A stretch of 64,000 nucleotides of DNA from an uncultured Prevotella sp. (GTDB lineage Bacteria; Bacteroidota; Bacteroidia; Bacteroidales; Bacteroidaceae). The position numbers and the translations under genes were made by a program. This document shows positions 51,453-59,243 of the stretch, one piece after another. Positions within the stretch are counted from its first letter, which is position 1; each line of letters begins with the position of its first letter. The stretch spans positions 1 to 64,000 of the forward strand of contig CAJOGK010000005.1 of assembly GCA_905234145.1 (NCBI GenBank), in the 5' to 3' direction. A model generated the notes under the pieces. That model made no database searches. It saw only the letters and a list, made by a program, of their open reading frames with translations, and was not told the origin of the DNA.

Positions 51453-52902
51453 GGGAAAAGGCGTCATCCGTTCACTCGACTATTGGACGATTCTTATATA
51501 CATCGCCCTGCTCACCTTTGGATGGGTGAGCGTGTGTGGTGCCAGCTATGACTATGGCGAGACCGATCTTTTCAGTCTGAACACACGCTCTGGCATGCAG
51601 ATTATCTGGATAGTAACCTCTATCATGATTGGTTTCGTGATACTTTTGCTCGACGATCGCTATCTCGACATGTTTGCCTATATTATTTTTGGCCTGATGC
51701 TGATATTGTTGTTTGGCACCATTTTCAATCCGCATAGTATCAAGGGTTCGCGATCGTGGTTGGTATTAGGCCCTTTACGATTGCAACCAGCCGAATTTGC
51801 CAAGTTTGCTACGGCCTTGGCCTTGGCCAAATTCATGAGTATCTACGAGTATAACATCAGTAATATCAAGCACTTTGCTGCTTCTTTGGCTATTGTGCTG
51901 ACACCGATGGTGTTTATCGTGCTTCAGCGTGAAACAGGTTCGGCTTTAGTCTATTTGTCGTTCTTCCTTGTTTTTTATCGCGAAGGCATGCCTGGTAGTA
52001 TTCTGTTTACGGGTGTGGCGATGGTTATCTATTTTGTGGTGGGCATACGCTATGCCGATACCATGTTGTTTTACACGCCTACGTCGGTTGGTAAACTCGT
52101 CGTACTCTTACTAATACAGTGGTTTACGCTGGGTTTGCTTTATGTGTACTCCAAAGACAAAGTTGAAACCCTCCGCCTGTTGCTGATCAGTTTAGGTGTT
52201 TCGATGCTGGCTTTGCTCTTTTCATTTGCTGTGATTCCCTTTGATGTCGGTTTTGTAGAATTAGCATTGTGCGTACTGCTGATAGGCTATCTGCTTTGGA
52301 GATTCTTGTCTACTCGTTTTAGCAATTATCTTTTGATAGCGGCATTCGCATTAGGTTCTATTCTCTTCTATAATGTCGCCGACTATGCACTTAACAATGT
52401 GCTTGAGAAGCACCAGCGTGTGCGTATTAATGTGCTTCTGGGATTGGAAGAGGATTTGAGAGGTGCAGGTTACAATGTGCACCAGAGTGAAATTGCCATT
52501 GGTTCTGGTGGCTTGGAAGGAAAAGGATTCCTGAATGGTACCCAGACCAAACTGAAATATGTGCCAGAACAGGATACCGACTTTATCTTCTGTACAGTAG
52601 GCGAAGAAGAGGGATTTGTGGGATCGGCTTCTGTATTGTTGCTTTTCCTGGCACTGATTCTGCGCTTAATCCATCTGGCAGAGCGCCAGCCGTATCGCTT
52701 TGGGCGTGTGTATGGCTATTGTGTACTGAGTATCTTTTTATTCCACGTGTTTATCAATGTGGGAATGGTGCTGGGTTTGACGCCTGTCATTGGTATTCCT
52801 TTGCCATTCTTCAGTTATGGTGGCTCTTCGCTTTGGGGATTCACTTTCCTGCTTTTTATCTTCTTACGCATTGATGCAGGCCGCAATCTAGTGCGCACGT
52901 GA
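51433..52902 (+). CDS. rodA: Peptidoglycan glycosyltransferase RodA
   Basis: About 489 residues, SEDS-family polymerase with 10 or more membrane segments. Family sites: GSRSWLVLGPLRLQPAEFAKFA (GxR..QPSE), and near the C-terminus FINVGMVLGLTPVIGIPLPFFSYGGSS. It polymerises lipid II with PBP2. ATG 51433 is preferred over TTG 51427. The 3' end overlaps the convergent gldH stop by 15 bp. Confidence 0.95.
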   Translation: MVQTIDKGKGVIRSLDYWTILIYIALLTFGWVSVCGASYDYGETDLFSLNTRSGMQIIWIVTSIMIGFVILLLDDRYLDMFAYIIFGLMLILLFGTIFNPHSIKGSRSWLVLGPLRLQPAEFAKFATALALAKFMSIYEYNISNIKHFAASLAIVLTPMVFIVLQRETGSALVYLSFFLVFYREGMPGSILFTGVAMVIYFVVGIRYADTMLFYTPTSVGKLVVLLLIQWFTLGLLYVYSKDKVETLRLLLISLGVSMLALLFSFAVIPFDVGFVELALCVLLIGYLLWRFLSTRFSNYLLIAAFALGSILFYNVADYALNNVLEKHQRVRINVLLGLEEDLRGAGYNVHQSEIAIGSGGLEGKGFLNGTQTKLKYVPEQDTDFIFCTVGEEEGFVGSASVLLLFLALILRLIHLAERQPYRFGRVYGYCVLSIFLFHVFINVGMVLGLTPVIGIPLPFFSYGGSSLWGFTFLLFIFLRIDAGRNLVRT

Positions 52903-53349
52903 CAGGCAGATGCCGATATCGCTGATACCAGGCATAATCTCGCGCTTCATACTGTGGAATACGCTGATGCATAGTGTGTCGCCTTGTTGCAGGTCGATGT
53001 CATCCAAAGGAAATTGACTTTGGAAGAAGCTGATGCCACTGCCCTTGTGAGAGCCGTCTTGATTAATCAGCTCACAGTCTTTGTGTTGGCTCAGGATAAT
53101 GCCACGCGGCTTGATGGTTTGTTCTACAGTAATATTCATGCCTAAAAAGGGAAACTGCTCATTGATACGAAGCTCTACGGCTTCGTGATAGGTGCCAGTC
53201 TCTATCACGGGCCCTATTTCAAACTTCAGAGTGTCGATTTTCTCCCATTCGTTATCGGGCACGTGTTCGAAGTGGTGATATACAGTCTGACGATCGCACG
53301 AGGCCATACCCAGTGCGATCATCATAACTAACAGGATATTATTCCGCAT
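52888..53349 (-). CDS. gldH: Gliding motility lipoprotein GldH
   Basis: About 153 residues from ATG 53349; the longer ORF to 53508 is a read-through of the ricT Lys-rich tail. Signal sequence with lipobox GMASC. The body shows the GldH pattern (VYHHFEHVPDNEWEKIDTLKF, FPLDDIDLQQGDTLCISVFHSM near the end). GldH is needed for gliding/type IX secretion in Flavobacterium; in Bacteroidales it is kept without gliding, and its job there is unclear. The start overlaps the ricT stop by 11 bp. Confidence 0.85.
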   Translation of the reverse strand: MRNNILLVMMIALGMASCDRQTVYHHFEHVPDNEWEKIDTLKFEIGPVIETGTYHEAVELRINEQFPFLGMNITVEQTIKPRGIILSQHKDCELINQDGSHKGSGISFFQSQFPLDDIDLQQGDTLCISVFHSMKREIMPGISDIGICLSRAH

Positions 53350-54481
53350 GCTGATTGTCGCCTTCATCGTTCTTGGCAGACTTCTTTTTCTTCTTTTTCT
53401 TCTTTTTTGCTTTATCAAAGCGGCTGATGTCACCTCCTGCCAAGTCGATATGATGCTTTGGCTCTTCTTTCTTCTGACCGTCATCCAGTAGCGATTCCGG
53501 CCGCTCACCGTTCTTGTTCATCTCGATAATCTCCTTGGCTCTCTCGGCCGTAATAGTTTCGAGATTGGAGGCAATGTTCTTATCGGTAGAGTAGGTGACG
53601 ATACCTGTCAGAATATCGCTCTTAAACAGATAGTAATCAGCATCCTGTGTCTGTAGCACAATATCTTTGCTTGGCAGAAGCTTGCCGGCTTCTACATAGT
53701 CGTCAACCTCGTAGTTCAAACAGCATTTCAATTTGGCGCACATACCAGCCAACTTTTGAGGGTTGAGTGAAATGTCTTGGTAACGGGCAGCGTTGGTACT
53801 TACGCTGGAGAAGTTTTTGATAAAGGTGGCGCAGCAGAGCTCGCGACCACAAGGACCAGTACCGCCAATACGCCCTGCTTCCTGACGGGCACCAATCTGT
53901 TTCATCTCAATGCGTACGTGGAAAGCTGCGGCCAGATCCTTGATAAGCTGACGGAAATCTACGCGCTCATCGGCAATATAGTAGAAAATGGCCTTGTTGC
54001 CATCGCCCTGATATTCTACGTCGCCAATCTTCATATCGAGCCCCAGACCCTTGGCTATCTTACGACTCTCAATCATGGTGTCATGCTCGCGGGCCTTAGC
54101 CTCACGGAACTTATCAAGATCTACAGGACGCGCAATGCGATAGATACGCTTGATATCGTCGGCCGATTTCAGATTAGCCTTCTTAATTTGTAGCTTGACC
54201 AGACGGCCTGTGAGAGTAACAACACCAATGTCATGACCAGGACTGGCTTCTACGGCTACGATATCGCCCTTTTTCAGTTCCAGATGGTTTACGTTGTGGT
54301 AATAGCCTTTTCGTGTATGCTTGAATTGCACCTCTACGAGGTCGGTCGTATCTTGGTTGCCTGGTACGTCAGCCAGCCAGTCGTAGGTGTTTAGTTGACG
54401 GTCCTGTCGGCCAACTGCCTGATGGCAGAGGCCTCTGTCGCAGCCTACTTTTACAATATGTTCTTTAGTATTCTCAGCCAT
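53339..54481 (-). CDS. ricT: PSP1/RicT-family iron-sulfur protein
   Basis: A 380-residue PSP1-domain protein of the RicT (YaaT) family, which in Bacillus forms a Fe-S complex affecting RNase Y and phosphorelays. The cysteine set is present: CDRGLCHQ at the N-terminus, GPCGRELCCATF, and CAKLKCCLNYE. The C-terminus is a poly-Lys run (about ten residues) followed by an acidic end, probably unstructured. It lies between holB and gldH, the usual Bacteroidales order. The start is separated from the holB stop by a repeat tract. Confidence 0.87.
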   Translation of the reverse strand: MAENTKEHIVKVGCDRGLCHQAVGRQDRQLNTYDWLADVPGNQDTTDLVEVQFKHTRKGYYHNVNHLELKKGDIVAVEASPGHDIGVVTLTGRLVKLQIKKANLKSADDIKRIYRIARPVDLDKFREAKAREHDTMIESRKIAKGLGLDMKIGDVEYQGDGNKAIFYYIADERVDFRQLIKDLAAAFHVRIEMKQIGARQEAGRIGGTGPCGRELCCATFIKNFSSVSTNAARYQDISLNPQKLAGMCAKLKCCLNYEVDDYVEAGKLLPSKDIVLQTQDADYYLFKSDILTGIVTYSTDKNIASNLETITAERAKEIIEMNKNGERPESLLDDGQKKEEPKHHIDLAGGDISRFDKAKKKKKKKKKSAKNDEGDNQHAE

Positions 54482-54484
54482 ATA

Positions 54485-54513
54485 TCTTCATTTTTTCATT
54501 TTCTTTTCATTTC
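54485..54513. repeat. AATGAAAA word tract between holB and ricT
   Basis: On the minus strand: AAATGAAAAGAAAATGAAAA followed by AATGAAG. It contains the holB TGA (within AAATGA) and ends just before the ricT ATG at 54481. Confidence 0.6.
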
Positions 54514-55619
54514 TGTAGTAGCAATACGATCATTTGCAGGGCGAAGTCGAAGAATACAATCTTCGCGTTGGCATTCTGTCCGATATCGCGAATGGCCAGA
54601 TTAGCCATATCACTGATGGGCAGGATATTTCCCTCGTTCACGAATCGTGCAAAGTTGCGTGCGAAATCTTCTTCCTTCTGAGTCATGTAGCAAAGCTCAG
54701 CCTCATGGAAATTATACATAAAGTTCTCACGCGTCATGCGCAAAAAATAATTCAACCAACGTTTCTGCTTCTCGCGCCCTAAGGCTGCCATCTGTTCGCT
54801 CCATTTGCGCAGGTCTTTTATCTTACGCTGATAAGCCAGTCGCATCAGCATGATATACATGTCGAGGAAGAACTCGTTTTCAGAGCCTACCTGCAATTCT
54901 TCCAAGGCTTTCAGCCAATTGCCGTTAGCTAGTCGGCCAATGCGCTGTGCAGCCTCTTCGCTAATGCCGCGTCGCTCTATAAGCGCTTGGCAGATATCTT
55001 CGTAGCTTGTCTTCTTGATGTCGATGCGCTGAACACGACTGCGGATGGTTTCCAACAGTTTGTCGGGCTCTTCACTAATCATGATAAAGACCGTTTGCTG
55101 TGGCGGTTCTTCAATCAGCTTGAGCAGTTTATTGGCACATTCTATATTCATGCGCTCAGGCAGCCAGATGATACTTACCTTATAGCCGCCTTGACTCGAT
55201 TTCAGCGAGAGCTTGCGCACCAGGTCATCGCTCTCACCAGCCGTGATGATGGCCTGTTGGTTCTCACCGCCCATCATCTGCATCCATTCGTCCATCGAAA
55301 AATAGAGCGTGTCGGTAATCAGTTCGTGCCACTCTTTGGCAAAGTCATCGCTTACAGGCTTGTGTTCTGTGCTCATTGAGGGCAACTTAATTGTGGGGTA
55401 GGTGAAGTGCAGGTCGGGGTGCTCCAGCTTCTGCAGCATAGCTTTCGACGATGGCGAGCCGTTGTCGAGCAGTTTGCAGGCAAAAGCTACTGCCAGTGCC
55501 TTTTTGCCAGCACCTGCAGGCCCGCAAAGCATGATGGCATGCGGCAAACGGTCTTCTTCTACCATCTGCATCAGCCGCGCTTTGGCCTCTTGCTGTCCTA
55601 TCACCTCATCGAATGTCAT
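54507..55619 (-). CDS. holB: DNA polymerase III delta-prime-type subunit
   Basis: A 370-residue clamp-loader AAA+ protein. Walker-A-like GPAGAGKKALAVAF, sensor-type NKLLKLIEEPPQQTVFIMISEEPDKLLETIRSRVQRI (split here), and a helical C-terminal domain. No CxxCxxC zinc-binding cysteines are seen, as often in Bacteroidetes delta-prime. It works in loading the beta clamp. ATG 55619 follows AAGGAG supplied by the upstream repeat tract, one of the few Shine-Dalgarno-like sequences in the window. Confidence 0.9.
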   Translation of the reverse strand: MTFDEVIGQQEAKARLMQMVEEDRLPHAIMLCGPAGAGKKALAVAFACKLLDNGSPSSKAMLQKLEHPDLHFTYPTIKLPSMSTEHKPVSDDFAKEWHELITDTLYFSMDEWMQMMGGENQQAIITAGESDDLVRKLSLKSSQGGYKVSIIWLPERMNIECANKLLKLIEEPPQQTVFIMISEEPDKLLETIRSRVQRIDIKKTSYEDICQALIERRGISEEAAQRIGRLANGNWLKALEELQVGSENEFFLDMYIMLMRLAYQRKIKDLRKWSEQMAALGREKQKRWLNYFLRMTRENFMYNFHEAELCYMTQKEEDFARNFARFVNEGNILPISDMANLAIRDIGQNANAKIVFFDFALQMIVLLLQK

Positions 55620-55660
55620 CTCCTTAACTTCTTAACTCCTTAACTTCTTAACTTTTTTAC
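55617..55660. repeat. GTTAAGAA word tract between metF and holB
   Basis: On the minus strand AAAGTTAAGAAGTTAAGGAG is followed by a second GTTAAGAAGTTAAGGAG. It encodes the MetF end (KKLRS), contains its TAA, and finishes as AAGGAG directly before the holB ATG. The same words open the window at 1-50. Confidence 0.8.
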
Positions 55661-56599
55661 CACTTCCACCACCGAATCTACAGCCGATACCGTGTAGAAA
55701 TGGATGTTATGAATACCGTGGGCATAGAGTTCGCGACACTGTTCTGTCGTCCATTCGATGCCTAGTTGGCGCGCGTCCTCATCAGTCTTACACTTTACCA
55801 CCTCGCGAGCCAGCGGTTCTGGTATGTCGCAGTGGAAGGTCTTAGGCACTACCGTCAGTTGTGAGAGCTTCGCCATTGGCTTAATGCCTGGAATAATGGG
55901 AATGGTGATACCCATCTTGCGCGCTTTTTCCACGAAGTCGAAATATTTTTGATTGTCAAAGAAAAGCTGCGTTACGGCATATTGCGCCCCGAGGTCTTGC
56001 TTCTCTTTCAGATATTGCATGTCCATTTCAAGGTTGGGCGCTTCTTCGTGCTTCTCGGGGTAGCATGCCACACCGTAATCAAAAGGCTTGCCTGGCTTCT
56101 TGATGGGCGAACCATCAGCAAAAAAACCCTCGTTAAAGCGTTTTACCTGTTTCATCAGCTCTGTGGTATGGGCATGTCCGCCAGGTGTGGGAATAAAGCG
56201 ACTGTCTTCCTTGGCTTTGTCGCCTCTTAACAATAGCAAGTCGCTGATGCCAAGAAATTGCAGGTCGAGCAGTTCGTATTCGATTTCTTCGATGGTGGCA
56301 CCGCTACAAATCACGTGTGGTTGCACGGGTATATTATAGCGTTGCTGGATAGCGGCTGCAATCGCTACCGTACCAGGGCGCCTGCGAATCCTTTGGCGCT
56401 CAAATTGTCCATTGGGCAATTCCTTATACACAAACTCAGAGTGATGGGTGGTAATATTGATATAGGCAGGGTCAAACTCTCGTAGCTTATCTATGTCGGC
56501 AAAGAGTTTTTCCGTGCCTGTACCTTTTAAGGGAGGCAGTACCTCGAAAGAGAACCGCCTGCTGTCTATATCTTGATGAATAAATTGCGTTACGCTCAT
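55640..56599 (-). CDS. metF: Methylenetetrahydrofolate reductase
   Basis: About 319 residues from ATG 56599 (MSVTQFIHQDID). The ORF track start at 56692 runs into an ACGGATT tract and is rejected. FAD-dependent MetF makes 5-methyl-THF for methionine synthesis. Family blocks: FSFEVLPPLKGTG, NITTHHSEFVY, LLLRGDKAKED, and QLFFDNQKYFDF with GIKPM. A TACCTTTG box on the minus strand (56609-56616) gives a leader of only a few bases. Confidence 0.92.
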   Translation of the reverse strand: MSVTQFIHQDIDSRRFSFEVLPPLKGTGTEKLFADIDKLREFDPAYINITTHHSEFVYKELPNGQFERQRIRRRPGTVAIAAAIQQRYNIPVQPHVICSGATIEEIEYELLDLQFLGISDLLLLRGDKAKEDSRFIPTPGGHAHTTELMKQVKRFNEGFFADGSPIKKPGKPFDYGVACYPEKHEEAPNLEMDMQYLKEKQDLGAQYAVTQLFFDNQKYFDFVEKARKMGITIPIIPGIKPMAKLSQLTVVPKTFHCDIPEPLAREVVKCKTDEDARQLGIEWTTEQCRELYAHGIHNIHFYTVSAVDSVVEVVKKLRS

Positions 56600-56608
56600 A
56601 ATTGGCGA

Positions 56609-56740
56609 CAAAGGTACGAAAAAAAAACAACGGATTGCACGGATTAAACGGTTTTTTTCTGCAAAATAGTTAAAATCCGCCTTTTTTTTCAAATTATCCG
56701 TAAAATCCGTATCATCCGTTGTTGTTTTTTATTATTTTTG
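56609..56740. promoter_or_regulatory. Divergent metF / BASS promoter region with ACGGATT inverted repeat
   Basis: The minus-strand box TACCTTTG (56609-56616) serves metF and the plus-strand box TATTTTTG (56733-56740) serves the BASS gene. Between them are two inverted tracts: ACAACGGATTGCACGGATTA (from 56627) and its approximate reverse complement CCGTAAAATCCGTATCATCC (from 56699), pairing about 20 of 25 bases. Neither box has a TTG at the expected -33 distance. Confidence 0.65.
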
Positions 56741-56744
56741 CAGC

Positions 56745-57695
56745 ATGATTAAGCAATTTCTAAAGAACTGGACGCTTCCCTGTGCCATCGCCATAGGTAC
56801 GATTGTCTATCTTATTTTCTATTGGGTTCCACAGCTCGATGCTGCAGGTGATGCCTTGGGCGAGGTCGTCGATACCATCTTCCCTATGATGGTGTTCTGT
56901 ACGCTGTTTTCCACCTTTTGTCGCATCGATTTCCACCAGATGAAACCCCATCGCTGGCATGTGGGTGTGCTCGCAGCCCAAGTGCTGCTGGTAGCTCTTA
57001 ACGTGTGGATTATTTTCTGTGTTGAGGCTGATCCTGGTAAGAAAATTCTTTGGGAGAGTGTGCTTACCTGCATCATCGGACCAGCGGCTACAGCGGCGCC
57101 TGTCGTCACCGCCAAGATTGGTGGAAATATCAATACAATGACGGCTTTCGTCGTGTTGTCGTCGTTTGCTTCTGCCCTGATGATCCCTGCTGTGTTCCCC
57201 TTGTTGGAGCGTGGCAGTCATCTTACGTTTTTTTCGGCCTTTATCATTATCCTCGAAAAACTTGCCATCGTGCTGATTCTGCCGTTGGCTTTAGGTTGGT
57301 TCATGCAGCATTATGCCAAGAAGGCGTGCGCTTGGATTGTCAGTATTCCTGACCTCTCATTTTATCTCTGGGCAGCACAGCTCAGTGTTACCTCGGGCGT
57401 TACTGTCCGTAACATTGTCCATAGCGATGCCGGTCTTGCTGTGCTCCTCATGATAGCCACCATGAGTCTGATTCTTTGTTTTGCCCTCTTCCTTTTGGGT
57501 CGTAGCATCGGTCGTCATTTGGGCGATGAGCTATGCAGTGGTCAGGCTTCATTCCAGAAGAATACGGCGCTCTCTATCTGGGTGGCCTATACCTATCTTA
57601 ACCCTATGGCCTCTGTTGGTGCAGGTTGTTACGTGCTCTGGCAGAATATCGTCAATAGCATTGAGTTGTGGGAATATCGACGAAAAACGAAATAG
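56745..57695 (+). CDS. Bile acid:sodium symporter (BASS) family transporter
   Basis: A 316-residue membrane protein with about 9-10 segments in two inverted halves, as in BASS/NTCP-type carriers. Conserved-looking crossover regions are CIIGPAATAAPVVTAKIGGN and the second half near SVTSGVTVRN. Bacterial members carry organic anions (pyruvate, pantoate, bile acids); the substrate is not evident. The TATTTTTG box ends 4 bp before the ATG, so the mRNA is predicted to start at or next to the start codon. Confidence 0.8.
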   Translation: MIKQFLKNWTLPCAIAIGTIVYLIFYWVPQLDAAGDALGEVVDTIFPMMVFCTLFSTFCRIDFHQMKPHRWHVGVLAAQVLLVALNVWIIFCVEADPGKKILWESVLTCIIGPAATAAPVVTAKIGGNINTMTAFVVLSSFASALMIPAVFPLLERGSHLTFFSAFIIILEKLAIVLILPLALGWFMQHYAKKACAWIVSIPDLSFYLWAAQLSVTSGVTVRNIVHSDAGLAVLLMIATMSLILCFALFLLGRSIGRHLGDELCSGQASFQKNTALSIWVAYTYLNPMASVGAGCYVLWQNIVNSIELWEYRRKTK

Positions 57696-57758
57696 AGAAA
57701 CAATTACTATCCCCATGTGACATCAATAATTTATAAGTTTGCAGGCAAATTGGACAAT

Positions 57759-58646
57759 ATGAAACAAATAGAAGTAATTACTGAAGGCTACATGCCTTTT
57801 ATGGGCTATCAGACCTACTATCGCATCGTGGGTGAGAAATCGGAAAAAGCGCCCCTGTTGCTGCTTCATGGTGGCCCGGGAAGCACACACAACTATTTCG
57901 AGGTGCTCGACTGTATCGCCGACACGGGGCGTCAGGTGATTTCCTACGACCAGATAGGTTGCGGCAATTCCTATCTCGACGGTCATCCTGAGCTATGGAT
58001 GCAGAAGACATGGATAGACGAGCTGATTGCCATCCGAGAGTATCTGCACCTTGACAAGGTTCACATCCTCGGACAGTCATGGGGTGCCATGCAGACCATC
58101 GCGTACGTCATCGACGAGCAGCCTAAGGGCATAAAATCGCTCATCCTTTCGTCGGGCCATGCTTCCAGCAGCCTGTGGGCCAGCGAGCAGCACCGGCTCA
58201 TCAAACAGCTCTCGGAGGAAGACCAGGAGGCCATCAGACAGGCGGAAGCCGCTGGCCAATGGGATTCGCCTGACTATCTGCGTGCCAACGACCATTACTA
58301 TGAGCAGTTTGTCATCAGCGTGGATGAGCATTCGCCTGAGTGTCTGCGCCGCAAGAAACGCGCTGGAACAGAGGCCTATCTCTACGGCTGGGGCTCCAAC
58401 GAATACCAGCCGCTGGGTAGCCTGAAAGATTTTGAATACACCGACCGCCTGCATCTCATCACCCAGCCGACACTCATCTGTAGCGGCACGCGTGACATCT
58501 GTACCCCCGTCGTTGCCGCCTCGCTCTATGAGCATATCCCCGGCAGCCGTTGGCACCTGTTCCGCAAGACACGTCATACTTGTTTTGTAGATGCCCACGA
58601 GGAATACTGCCAAGTGCTCATTGACTGGCTCGAAGAAAACGAATAG
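57759..58646 (+). CDS. pip: Proline iminopeptidase-type alpha/beta hydrolase
   Basis: About 295 residues. Oxyanion region HGGPGSTHNY, nucleophile elbow GQSWGAMQT (Ser), Asp in CSGTRDICTP and His in KTRHTCFVD. This is the prolyl aminopeptidase (S33) pattern: removal of N-terminal proline from peptides in the cytoplasm. The ORF track start at 57717 is rejected because TAAGTTTG (57733-57740), a -7 box, lies inside it; ATG 57759 is chosen. Confidence 0.88.
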   Translation: MKQIEVITEGYMPFMGYQTYYRIVGEKSEKAPLLLLHGGPGSTHNYFEVLDCIADTGRQVISYDQIGCGNSYLDGHPELWMQKTWIDELIAIREYLHLDKVHILGQSWGAMQTIAYVIDEQPKGIKSLILSSGHASSSLWASEQHRLIKQLSEEDQEAIRQAEAAGQWDSPDYLRANDHYYEQFVISVDEHSPECLRRKKRAGTEAYLYGWGSNEYQPLGSLKDFEYTDRLHLITQPTLICSGTRDICTPVVAASLYEHIPGSRWHLFRKTRHTCFVDAHEEYCQVLIDWLEENE

Positions 58647-58701
58647 AATCTATCCAGCTAAAATTTTAGGCAGAATATTTGGCCAATTACTTTTTTATTG
58701 C

Positions 58702-58709
58702 TACTTTTG
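58702..58709 (+). promoter_or_regulatory. -7 box of ndk
   Basis: TACTTTTG followed by TGGCAG matches TAnnTTTG. It lies inside the over-long ORF of the track, which supports starting ndk at ATG 58743. Confidence 0.6.
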
Positions 58710-58742
58710 TGGCAGATTCGTAACTTAAAACAAAATAAGTGT

Positions 58743-59207
58743 ATGGAAACAACATTAGTATTACTGAAGCCCAGCTGCGTACAGCGCCAGCTGATCGGAG
58801 AAGTGGTTAACCGTTTTGAGCGCCGTGGTCTGCGCATCTCTGGTATGAAGATGATGCAGCTGAGCGACGAGATTCTGCGTGAGCACTATGCCCACCTCGT
58901 AGATAAACCTTTCTTCCCCGGACTGTGTGCCTCTATGCAGGCTTCACCTATCGTAGCTATGGCTATCTCGGGCGTTGAGGCTGTACAGGTGGTTCGTACG
59001 ATGGCTGGTGTAACCAATGGTAGACAGGCTGCCCCTGGCACCATCCGTGGCGATTACTCTGTTAGCAATCAGCAAAACATCGTTCACGCCTCTGATTCTG
59101 TAGAGAACGCCGCCATTGAGGTAGCCCGCTTCTTCAAGCCCGAAGAGGTATTCGATTACCAGAGCGGTGCCTTTGCCTACATTTATGGCGACGGCGAGTG
59201 CAAATAG
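58743..59207 (+). CDS. ndk: Nucleoside diphosphate kinase
   Basis: A 154-residue Ndk starting METTLVLLKPSC. The catalytic His is in QNIVHASDSVENA, with GTIRGDYSV and the N-terminal TLVLLKP typical of the family. It equilibrates NTPs and dNTPs. The family length (about 140-155) supports ATG 58743 rather than 58698. It is convergent with the large pectin glycosidase gene. Confidence 0.96.
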   Translation: METTLVLLKPSCVQRQLIGEVVNRFERRGLRISGMKMMQLSDEILREHYAHLVDKPFFPGLCASMQASPIVAMAISGVEAVQVVRTMAGVTNGRQAAPGTIRGDYSVSNQQNIVHASDSVENAAIEVARFFKPEEVFDYQSGAFAYIYGDGECK

Positions 59208-59215
59208 GAAAAATA

Positions 59216-59239
59216 GCGGAAGGTCATTTGGCTTTCCGC
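59216..59239 (-). terminator. Terminator of the pectin glycosidase gene
   Basis: GCGGAAGG (59216-59223) pairs with CTTTCCGC (59232-59239) with one G-T wobble. On the minus strand the stem is followed by TATTTTTCC, so it terminates the leftward gene; the plus-strand side has no T run. Confidence 0.7.
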
Positions 59240-59243
59240 ATGA

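Noticed and set aside
53339-53508. N-terminal extension of gldH to 53508
   Set aside because: It translates the ricT Lys-rich tail in another frame; the lipoprotein signal starts at ATG 53349.
56600-56692. N-terminal extension of metF to 56692
   Set aside because: It covers the ACGGATT tract and the metF promoter box; MetF homology starts at MSVTQFIHQ.
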